NCBI GenBank assembly: GCA_964517435.1 | Contig: CAZFEC010000051.1 | Coordinates: 1-20,074 of the forward strand | Reading direction: 5' to 3' | DNA length: 20,074 bases | Source: BS150m-G50 sp964517435 | Lineage (GTDB): Bacteria; CAIWAD01; BS150m-G50 | Part shown: positions 14,181 through 20,074 of the stretch, piece after piece | Position numbering within the stretch: position 1 is the first letter of the stretch | Layout of the letters: each line of letters starts with the position of its first letter | Notes under the pieces: generated by a model | Told to the model about the DNA's origin: nothing | Database searches by the model: none | The model's input: only the letters and a program-made list of their open reading frames with translations | Program-made: the position numbers and the translations under genes

Positions 14181-15902
14181 CTACTTCACCAGGACCATCT
14201 TCTTGGTCTGGGAGAAGTTGCCAGCGTTCAGGGTGTAGAAGTACACACCACTGGGCAGTTTGGTGGCGTCGAACTCAGCGGTATGGGTACCGGCAACAAC
14301 CTCACCGTTGACGAGGGTGGTCACCAGCTCACCAGCCAGGTTGAAGACGGACAGGTTGACCGTCTCAGGCTGAGTCAGGCTGTACTGGATCGTCGTGGTC
14401 GGGTTGAAGGGGTTCGGGTAATTCTGGTTCAGCTCGATGCTGCGCGGCAGGTCGATATCAGTCACGTCGCCCCAGGTCAGGCAGAAGGACATGTCATAGT
14501 AATTCTCGACCCAGGCATCCGTCTGGAACTGCCAGCTGAAGCCATCTCCGAACGGTGAATTCAGCCACAGGAACCAGCACTGGCTCTCAAGACTCTGGAT
14601 GGTGAGGTAACCGTTCTCCAGGAAGCAGCAGGGATCCAGAACGACATCGAAGGAGTACATCGGATAGACGTCGGCATACAGGAAACCGGTGTCATACGGG
14701 CTGACATACATGATATAGCTGCAGGCGGGTGCAGGATCAGACAGACTGTTCCAGAACTCGATCAGGAACGGTACCGGATCCTCGAAGCAGATGTACCAAC
14801 CGAAATCGTAGATCAACAGGGTGCCCCACCAGTGGAGGTCACAGATCGGTTCATAGACATCCCAGAAGTTGTCGGCGGTCTTGTAGCCGGGAACGATGTC
14901 ACTGGTGACAAAGGTCCAGTTGCCATCCGGAGGATTCGGAGTCTGACCGAACAGGGTGTTCTCCGGGCATTCCTCGAAGGGAGGCGGAGGAGGCGGCTCT
15001 TCCCAGTAGGTGATCTGCAGGTTGAAGTTGCCGGCAGAACCACCGTAACCGTCAATGATGATGTAGTAGGTAACGCCACCGGTCAGGGCAACTTCGGTCA
15101 GCTCACTGACGTAGCTGGTACCGGTGTTGCTGCTGCAAGCGTCGTCGTTGCAGTACGGTGGATCCGAAACCATATCCCAGGTGCCGTCGGCGATGTACAT
15201 CTTGGTGTCGTAGTCGGTCGGGCAGAGATCATCGTCGTTGCACAGGGTCAGGTCGACGATCACATTGTCAAACGGGGTGTACGAAAACGCGACATCTTCC
15301 GCAGTGGAACCACTGTAGGGACAAACAGCGTCGTAGTCATTGACGCCGCCAATCGTGGTGCCGCAATTCTGGTACGGAATGCCAGTGATCACAGTCGGAT
15401 TCACGGGCGGCCAGGCCGGCGGGGGCGGAGCACCGGCTTCGGAAATGTTGACCAAGAAATCACCGGAGTGGGAGCCGTAACCTTCAACGCAGGCGTTGTA
15501 GGTACCGGCGGGCATGGCGTAAACGATAATCTCCGACTGCAGACCGCATGCGTCGTCATTGGAGTACAGCTCGGTGGTGCAGCTAGCGTCCAGAATGCGC
15601 AGGTAGGTGTCGAAAGCGGAACCGCAGAGCGAAACCGTAACATCCTGGCCACCACCGGTGGTGAACTGGTACCATTCATCCGGAGCAGAGTTGCCGTACG
15701 TATCCGTGTTGTCAGCCGTGGTGCCGGTATCAGTGAACGGCATGGTTACCGCAACACCCGGACAGGCATCGGTGCCGGCCATGGTGTTAGCCTGGGACTT
15801 AAGGCTGGCCTTCACGGCATGCGGCTTGGCAAGCTGCACCGGAGCAGCCCAAGCCATCGAAGCCACAGCCCCGATTAGGGTAAGAATAAGGACCTTCTTC
15901 AT
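14181..15902 (-). CDS. Secreted protein with two PPC-like domains and a T9SS type A sorting tail (copy 1)
   Basis: 573 aa, ATG 15902 with a strong GGAG site 8 bases away. Signal peptide: MKK, then hydrophobic 4-17, with likely cleavage after WAA (18-20). Two beta-sandwich domains of pre-peptidase C-terminal type follow (about 46-154 and 166-299). They show DTYLRILDASC, SNDDACG and AGTYNACVEGYGSHSGDF in the first, and DTKMYIADGTW, CNDDACSSNT and TYYIIIDGYGGSAGNF in the second. Pro-rich linkers at 158-166 and 303-308 separate the modules. An aromatic- and Cys-rich domain (about 309-480, ICDLHWWG, LDPCCFLENGYL) precedes the C-terminal sorting domain (488-573, NQNYPNPFNPTTTIQYSL to QTKKMVLVK). 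The product should cross the outer membrane by T9SS and be surface-anchored or released. No catalytic domain is visible, so it is probably a binding or structural protein. Paralogue of the gene at 16640. Confidence 0.93.
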   Translation of the reverse strand: MKKVLILTLIGAVASMAWAAPVQLAKPHAVKASLKSQANTMAGTDACPGVAVTMPFTDTGTTADNTDTYGNSAPDEWYQFTTGGGQDVTVSLCGSAFDTYLRILDASCTTELYSNDDACGLQSEIIVYAMPAGTYNACVEGYGSHSGDFLVNISEAGAPPPPAWPPVNPTVITGIPYQNCGTTIGGVNDYDAVCPYSGSTAEDVAFSYTPFDNVIVDLTLCNDDDLCPTDYDTKMYIADGTWDMVSDPPYCNDDACSSNTGTSYVSELTEVALTGGVTYYIIIDGYGGSAGNFNLQITYWEEPPPPPPFEECPENTLFGQTPNPPDGNWTFVTSDIVPGYKTADNFWDVYEPICDLHWWGTLLIYDFGWYICFEDPVPFLIEFWNSLSDPAPACSYIMYVSPYDTGFLYADVYPMYSFDVVLDPCCFLENGYLTIQSLESQCWFLWLNSPFGDGFSWQFQTDAWVENYYDMSFCLTWGDVTDIDLPRSIELNQNYPNPFNPTTTIQYSLTQPETVNLSVFNLAGELVTTLVNGEVVAGTHTAEFDATKLPSGVYFYTLNAGNFSQTKKMVLVK

Positions 15903-16384
15903 AACAAACTCCTTTTGGTTTTGTAGAGGTCAAAGTGGTTAGAAGTCAACTGTTTGCGTGTCTTTCCGAGTTCCGATCTGCCACTGAACCCGGCTTATCA
16001 ATGGACAAGCACAACCTGGTGCCATATTTTCCGCATTAATTATTGCACTCACATGATGAATTGGGCGCTTTTCTTTCAGGTTCGATAATGAACAACCAGT
16101 TGGGATTGAATAGCTGTCCGTTTGCACCCTTCTGATACGGTTTTGCGATACTTATGACGCTATGCTTGATGTATCGCGTTACCTGATGTATCGGATTCCC
16201 GGATGGCGAAATTGAGTGGTAATCTGTAAATCGAGACGATTTCGTCCTGCGCTATCCGGCGAGTGTGCAGGGGGAGAATCCCTCGCGGAGTTCTCTGTTC
16301 GCGAGTAACTCCGGTGGCGATGGTATTGAAGTCTACGGAACAGCGTGCCTGTTATCAGCGTGATCGGTTCGGCATCCGAGAATG
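15903..16384 (-). promoter_or_regulatory. Non-coding leader and upstream region of T9SS gene copy 1
   Basis: No gene is seen. Read on the minus strand, the last 30 bases before the start, with the ribosome site AAAAGGAG, are identical to copy 2. A conserved block TTGTGCTTGT...ATAAGCCGGGTTCA (minus strand of about 15988-16017) recurs near 18460-18492, and GTTTGCACCCTTCTGA (16118-16133) recurs near 18767. TTGACT-N18-TACAAA close to the start is a possible promoter, but its -35 is not kept in copy 2. An upstream block near 16200-16260 is similar to 18976-19055. Confidence 0.45.
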
Positions 16385-16392
16385 ATTCCCCC

Positions 16393-16441
16393 CTGTCGGG
16401 GAGCTGCCGGTCTTCCTCACCCCGCCCGACACGCTGCACCA
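16393..16441 (+). pseudogene. Duplicated 3' tail of smg
   Basis: The bases coding ELPVFLTPPDTLH at the smg end are repeated almost exactly at 16402-16439, but the stop TAG has become CAG. The frame just upstream is broken by a TGA at 16383. The smg-type terminator also follows. This relic marks the edge of a tandem duplication; it is not a working gene. Upstream similarity to smg, if any, is too weak for me to trust. Confidence 0.75.
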
Positions 16442-16470
16442 GCGGAATCCAGCACTGATCAAGAGCACAA

Positions 16471-16495
16471 AAGCCCGGTCAACCCGGGCTTTTTT
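16471..16495 (+). terminator. Orphan copy of the smg terminator
   Basis: AAGCCCGG (16471-16478) and CCGGGCTT (16484-16491) form an 8-bp stem followed by six T's. There is no intact gene upstream on the plus strand; it travelled with the duplicated smg tail. Confidence 0.85.
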
Positions 16496-16564
16496 ATCAC
16501 CTGTCGGCAAGGGTGGCATCCTATCATGCCCCGGTAGGGGCGGGGCTTCTCATCGACTGAATGT

Positions 16565-16596
16565 AAAAAAAGAGTCCCCGCCAAAGCGGGGACTCT
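16565..16596 (-). terminator. Terminator of the second T9SS-sorted gene
   Basis: AGAGTCCCCGC (16571-16581) pairs with GCGGGGACTCT (16586-16596); a T run follows on the minus strand. The stem is the same as the copy 1 terminator, with a changed loop. Confidence 0.92.
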
Positions 16597-16639
16597 CTAT
16601 ATCGAAGATTATTAATCTTCCAGGGTACAAGTACCGCTG

Positions 16640-18376
16640 TTACTTCACCAGGACCATCTTCTTGGTCTGGGAGAAGTCGCCAGCGCTCAGGGTGTAGAAG
16701 TACACACCACTGGGCAGGTTGGTGGCGTCGAATTCAGCGGTATGGGTACCGGCAACAACCTCATTATTGACGAGGGTGGTCACCAGCTCACCAGCCAGGT
16801 TGTAGACGGACAGGTTGACCGTCTCAGGCTGAGTCAGGCTGTACTGGATCGTCGTGGTCGGGTTGAAGGGGTTCGGGTAGTTCTGGTTCAGCTCGATGCT
16901 GCGCGGCACGTCGACATCAGTCACGTCGCCCCAGGTCAGGCAGAAGGCCATGTCGTGGTCGAGGGTCGCAAAGGTACCATCGGGATAACCCTGGATAGCA
17001 AAGAGATCACCGGGCACACCACCAGCCCACAGGAACCAGCAAGTTTCAACATCGCCAATACCCTGAATGCTCACATAGCCGTTATCTTGCGTGTAGCAGC
17101 AGGGATCCAGAACAACCGAGAAGTAGTAAAGCGGGAAGCCACCGTACATGAAGCCGGTGTCAACCGGAGTTACCAGCATCTGGTAGCTGCAGAGCGGCAT
17201 CGCATCGAGATAACTGTACCAGAATTCGATCAGGAACGGCATCGGATCTTCGACGCAGGCCATCCAGCCGTAGGTCGGATCATAGTAAGCCATCAGGCCC
17301 CACCAGTGGAGGTCGCAGATAGGCTCGAAGACATCCCAGTAGTTGTCATAGACCTTGTAGCCAGGTGCAATATCACTGGTGGTACCGGACCATGCCTCAT
17401 CCGGATGCACAGGTGTCTGGCCGAACAGAGTGTTTTCCGGGCATTCCTCGAAGGGAGGCGGAGGAGGAGGCTCTTCCCAGTAGGTGATCTGCAGGTTGTA
17501 GTTGCCCGCAGAACCGCCGTAACCGTCAATGATGATGTAGTAGGTCGTCCCGCCATTCAACGTGACACCAACCAGCTCACTGACATAGGAGGTGCCGGTG
17601 TTACTGGTGCAGGCGTCGTCGTTGCAGTACAGCGGATCCGAAACCGTATCCCAGGTGCCGTCGGCGATGTACATCTTGGTGTCGTAGTCGGTCGGGCAGA
17701 GATCATCGTCATTGCAGAGGGTCAGGTCGACGATTTCAGTGGCAAACGGGGTGTACGAATACGCGACATCTTCCGCAGTGGAACCACCGTAGGGGCAAAC
17801 AGCGTCGTAGTCATTGACGCCGCCAACCGTGGTGCCGCAAGCAGCGTACGGAATACCAGTGATAATGGTCGGATTCACAGGCGGCCAGGTCGGCGGGGGC
17901 GGAGGAGTGTCCTCTTCGATCAGGATGACGAAATCACCTGAGTTGGTGCTCCAGCCTTCAACACAAACTTCGTAGGTGCCGGCGGGCATGGCGGTAATGA
18001 CAAGCTCAGACTGCGTGCCGCAGGAGTCATCGTTGGAGTACAGCTCGCTGACACAGTCAGTGGCATAGATACGCAGGTAGGTGTCATAAGCGGAACCACA
18101 AAGGGAAACCGTAATGTCGGAGCCACCGGGGGCGGCGAACTCATACCATTCATCCGGAGAACCATTGCCGTTAAAATCCCCATTGTCCGCAGTTGTACCG
18201 GTCTCGGTGAACGGTAAAACTACCGGAAGACCGGGACAATTATCATTGCCGGCCATGGTGTTAGACTGGGATTTAAGGCTTGTTTTCTCGAGAATCGGCT
18301 TGGTCATTTCAATCGGCGCCGCCCAGGCCATAGAAGCCAAAGCCCCGATTAGGGTAAGAATAAGGACCTTCTTCAT
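16640..18376 (-). CDS. Secreted protein with two PPC-like domains and a T9SS type A sorting tail (copy 2)
   Basis: 578 aa, ATG 18376, same ribosome site and same first 11 residues as copy 1. The module order is identical: signal peptide (1-20), first PPC-like domain (about 46-155), Pro-rich linker (158-166, DTPPPPPTWPP), second PPC-like domain (about 167-300), PPPPPP linker, aromatic and Cys-rich domain (about 310-485), and T9SS sorting tail (about 493-578, QNYPNPFNPTTTI to KKMVLVK). The second PPC domain and the tail are almost the same as copy 1. The aromatic domain differs much more (for example LMAYYDPTYGWMACVED against TLLIYDFGWYICFED), yet keeps EPICDLHWWG and VVLDPCC. The product is expected at the cell surface. 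The pattern suggests a shared scaffold with a diverging ligand-binding module; the ligand is unknown. Confidence 0.93.
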   Translation of the reverse strand: MKKVLILTLIGALASMAWAAPIEMTKPILEKTSLKSQSNTMAGNDNCPGLPVVLPFTETGTTADNGDFNGNGSPDEWYEFAAPGGSDITVSLCGSAYDTYLRIYATDCVSELYSNDDSCGTQSELVITAMPAGTYEVCVEGWSTNSGDFVILIEEDTPPPPPTWPPVNPTIITGIPYAACGTTVGGVNDYDAVCPYGGSTAEDVAYSYTPFATEIVDLTLCNDDDLCPTDYDTKMYIADGTWDTVSDPLYCNDDACTSNTGTSYVSELVGVTLNGGTTYYIIIDGYGGSAGNYNLQITYWEEPPPPPPFEECPENTLFGQTPVHPDEAWSGTTSDIAPGYKVYDNYWDVFEPICDLHWWGLMAYYDPTYGWMACVEDPMPFLIEFWYSYLDAMPLCSYQMLVTPVDTGFMYGGFPLYYFSVVLDPCCYTQDNGYVSIQGIGDVETCWFLWAGGVPGDLFAIQGYPDGTFATLDHDMAFCLTWGDVTDVDVPRSIELNQNYPNPFNPTTTIQYSLTQPETVNLSVYNLAGELVTTLVNNEVVAGTHTAEFDATNLPSGVYFYTLSAGDFSQTKKMVLVK

Positions 18377-19205
18377 AACAAACTCCTTTTGGTTTTGTAG
18401 AGGTTCTAGTGGTTAAAAGACTAACTGATTCGAAATATCTTCACGAGTCTAGTATTCTGAACCCGGCTTATGAGTATACAAGCACAACTTGGTGCTAAGG
18501 TTAATGCAAAAACAATGCCAAACTCAATTGAACTCTTGAGTGTCTGCCAAACTCACAAGCTATTGTATTTTATAATGTTAAAGGATACAGGCAAAATTGC
18601 TGAAAACTGGTCAATCAGCAGATCTCACACCTTGATAACTAAAATTCATCGCCTTTTCATATATAATATTTTGCTTATCATCGATATTTTTAGCTTGCAC
18701 AATAATTATGGCGCTGTTCACTCATGTCCGATGTTGAACAACTCATTGAAGTTGAAGATGTGCTTGTTTGCACCCTTCTGAGTCGAATCTCAGGTTATCT
18801 GATTTATCTACCGATGACCGCTGTGGTATCCTTCTGAAAGCACTATCTGGCACACCGGTTTAATGTACGATGCTCATTGTCATCGTTTAAAGACCCATCT
18901 GCTTTTCTCTGAGCATCGCTTCAGGGTATTGTTTCTGAAGTACTTGGCTGATTCGGTTATTCTTATTCAGCAATAGTATCGAAATTCGGATGGCGATATT
19001 GAGAGGTTGTCTTCAAAATGAGACTATTTCGGTTTGACGATTCCTGCGGGTTATATATGAGAGGAACGCCCACTTTTACGAGCTGTCGCTCTCAAGTGAG
19101 CTCGCGTGGTAATACGCGTGGTAATATCTATAAGGCCGGCAAGCGGGCTGGCGCCGGTGTAATCGCGGCGTTTGCTCTACTCCGTTTGCCAGAATCAGCG
19201 GTGGG
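18377..19205. other. Long non-coding AT-rich spacer, upstream part of duplication unit 2
   Basis: No supported gene. The start-proximal 110 bases (18377-18490) match the copy 1 leader. 18480-18720 is clearly AT-rich compared with everything around it. GTTTGCACCCTTCTGA near 18767 and the block 18976-19055 recall 16118 and 16200-16260. 19060-19205 is GC-richer and has no recognisable feature. An open frame at 18470-18781 has no ribosome site and low-complexity content, so I leave it out. Confidence 0.5.
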
Positions 19206-19460
19206 CTATTCGACTATGAGGAACACCACATCGTGCGGGTGGACCGGCTGTGCGACTTTGATGCCGACCAGATCCCCCGCTCCCGCCTCCGGTACCGATT
19301 CATGTTCGATCTGTATCGATTCGACAGGCTGGGTAAAATCGTCGTGGGCGCCCTTGATGTGGATGGTGTCGCCGACCTTCAACGTGTCGCTCAACTCGAT
19401 AATACCCACTGAGATCTTGCCGAAATAGTGGGTGATCACTCCGATTTCTTTCTCACTCAT
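19206..19460 (-). CDS. Translation elongation factor-like protein (EF-Tu domain 2-like)
   Basis: The 84-aa product starts at ATG 19460 with GGAG 7 bases upstream. It consists of a single beta-barrel like domain 2 of translation GTPases: EKEIGVITHYFGKISVGIIELSDTLKVGDTIHIKGAHDDFTQPVESIQIEHESV, then AGAGDLVGIKVAQPVHPHDVVFLI (stretches between residues 3 and 83). The VGDTIHIKG and GDLVGIKV strands are the hallmark of this fold. There is no GTPase domain, so it cannot act as an elongation factor on its own. Small stand-alone proteins of this kind are known in several bacteria and archaea without an assigned function. It lies alone between T9SS genes, on the same strand as them. Confidence 0.88.
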   Translation of the reverse strand: MSEKEIGVITHYFGKISVGIIELSDTLKVGDTIHIKGAHDDFTQPVESIQIEHESVPEAGAGDLVGIKVAQPVHPHDVVFLIVE

Positions 19461-19570
19461 GCTGCATCTCCTTGGTTTATCGTCTGGAAGTTAAAGGTAA
19501 ACTCATGAAATATGCAAGCAGAGGTTGAGAGAACACCAGACCTGGTGGAAGGGATTACCATCGAGAAAGA

Positions 19571-19600
19571 AAAGCCCCCACCCGGCGGGGAGGGGGCTTT
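19571..19600 (-). terminator. Terminator of the third T9SS-sorted gene
   Basis: AAAGCCCCC (19571-19579) pairs with GGGGGCTTT (19592-19600); on the minus strand the stem is followed by TTTCTTTC. It lies 30 bases after the stop at 19631 and before the elongation-factor-like gene. Confidence 0.85.
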
Positions 19601-19630
19601 GCGGTTTCAGATAACGGTTTCCAGTGACGC

Positions 19631-20050
19631 TTACTTGATAAGCACCATCTTGCGGGTCAACTGCTGGCCCCCGGTTTTGAGGGTGTAGCAGTAGATACCG
19701 GAAGCGAGATTTCCGGCGTTGAAACCGACGCTGTGTTGACCGGCACTAAGCTGCCCGTCAACCAGGGTGGCGATCCGGTTACCCGCCATGTCGTAGACGG
19801 TCAAGTTCACGGGGCCCGGTTCAACCAGACTGAAATCGATCGTCGTGGCCGGATTGAAAGGATTGGGGTAGTTCTGCTCCAAAGTGATTTGGGTGGGAAT
19901 CTCCATATCGAGATACTCGCATTCGACAAACAGCGGAATCGCATAACCGTGCGAATACTTGCCGGTGGATACGGTTTCACCCTGGATATTGATATGCACT
20001 TCGAATTCGAGGTAGAAGCCAGAGGTGGTCCCGAAAAAATGGACACTCGC
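19631..20050 (-). CDS. C-terminal part of a third T9SS-sorted secreted protein (partial or frameshifted)
   Basis: The tail EQNYPNPFNPATTIDFSL ... LASGIYCYTL ... RKMVLIK is a T9SS type A sorting domain of about 85 aa, with the same fold as the two complete genes but clearly diverged in sequence. Before it lies beta-rich sequence (FGTTSGFYLEFEVHINIQ), then an in-frame TAA (complement of 20051-20053). The only in-frame start after that is GTG at 19999, with no convincing ribosome site, and it would give 122 aa without a signal peptide. Either the gene continues beyond the window in another frame, shifted at the T6 run (complement of 20034-20039), or it is a truncated pseudogene. A sorting tail without an export signal should not function, so a frameshift or lost 5' part is likely. 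Confidence 0.7.
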   Translation of the reverse strand, partial: ASVHFFGTTSGFYLEFEVHINIQGETVSTGKYSHGYAIPLFVECEYLDMEIPTQITLEQNYPNPFNPATTIDFSLVEPGPVNLTVYDMAGNRIATLVDGQLSAGQHSVGFNAGNLASGIYCYTLKTGGQQLTRKMVLIK

Positions 20051-20074
20051 TTAAGTGTTTTTCTGTAGATTAAA

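Noticed and set aside
16179..16439. 86-aa minus-strand open frame sharing MQRVGRGEEDRQL with another at 13273-13944
   Set aside because: The shared peptide is the antisense of the duplicated smg tail, not a gene family.
13888..16640. CRISPR array or transposon as source of the repeats
   Set aside because: The repeats are two copies of a long unit with a gene inside, not short regular spacers, and no transposase or terminal inverted repeats are present.
14832..17941. Two long plus-strand open frames (348 and 399 aa) opposite the T9SS genes
   Set aside because: They mirror each other only because the real minus-strand genes are duplicated; there is no start context, and the Val/Gly/Arg-rich composition is that of a shadow frame.
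18470..18781. 103-aa plus-strand open frame in the AT-rich spacer
   Set aside because: No ribosome site and no recognisable protein pattern; it overlaps leader sequence conserved with copy 1, where no such frame exists.

Overview
The window reads as a bacterial chromosome of the FCB superphylum (Bacteroidetes-Fibrobacteres-like candidate phyla), but I cannot name the phylum. The main clues are three secreted-protein genes ending in a type IX secretion (T9SS, Por) sorting tail with the QNYPNPFNPTTTI-type motif, a single-chain glycyl-tRNA synthetase, and a mini-protein resembling elongation-factor domain 2. Three compositional zones are visible by eye: a lower-GC left end (1 to about 2050), a GC-rich housekeeping core (2400-13900), and an intermediate-GC region of secreted-protein genes separated by AT-richer spacers (14000-20074). 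Layout. (1) 1-2046 is one end of an integrated element: a replication-type conserved protein open at the window edge, a small basic ORF, a bidirectional terminator, and a tyrosine recombinase. The recombinase lies just 3' of tRNA-Ser(GGA), the usual arrangement for a tRNA-targeting integrative element, with the rest of the element to the left of the window. (2) 2443-7964 is a compact minus-strand gene cluster read as rsmA > mgtE > recO > glyS > m5U RNA methyltransferase. The first three genes overlap one another. It joins rRNA maturation, magnesium uptake, recombination repair and tRNA charging. (3) 8198-10765 is a plus-strand set: the fetA-fetB ABC exporter pair, then a saccharopine-dehydrogenase-like oxidoreductase. 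After it come a secreted PDZ plus alpha/beta-hydrolase protein (10912-12300), a convergent radC, and a divergent smg/DUF494 gene. (4) 13840-19200 is a degenerate tandem duplication. Each unit carries the 3' tail of smg with its terminator, a hairpin cluster, and a T9SS-sorted protein with two PPC-like domains. In the second unit the smg tail is only a relic. (5) 19206-20074 holds the elongation-factor-like mini-gene and the 3' end of a third T9SS-sorted gene, interrupted or cut near the window edge. The signal I consider most worth following is not a gene. The word CGTGATAC occurs 12 times counting both strands, 9 of them as CGTGATACA. It is spread over genes in several reading frames, both divergent intergenic spacers and the integrase. 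That is far above chance for an 8-mer and suggests a DNA-level signal such as an uptake, recombination, segregation or methylation motif. Other leads are the variable centre of the two duplicated secreted proteins, a promoter-terminator-integrase arrangement that implies attenuation, a large imperfect palindrome upstream of the methyltransferase gene, and a hydrolase whose nucleophile-elbow serine appears displaced.
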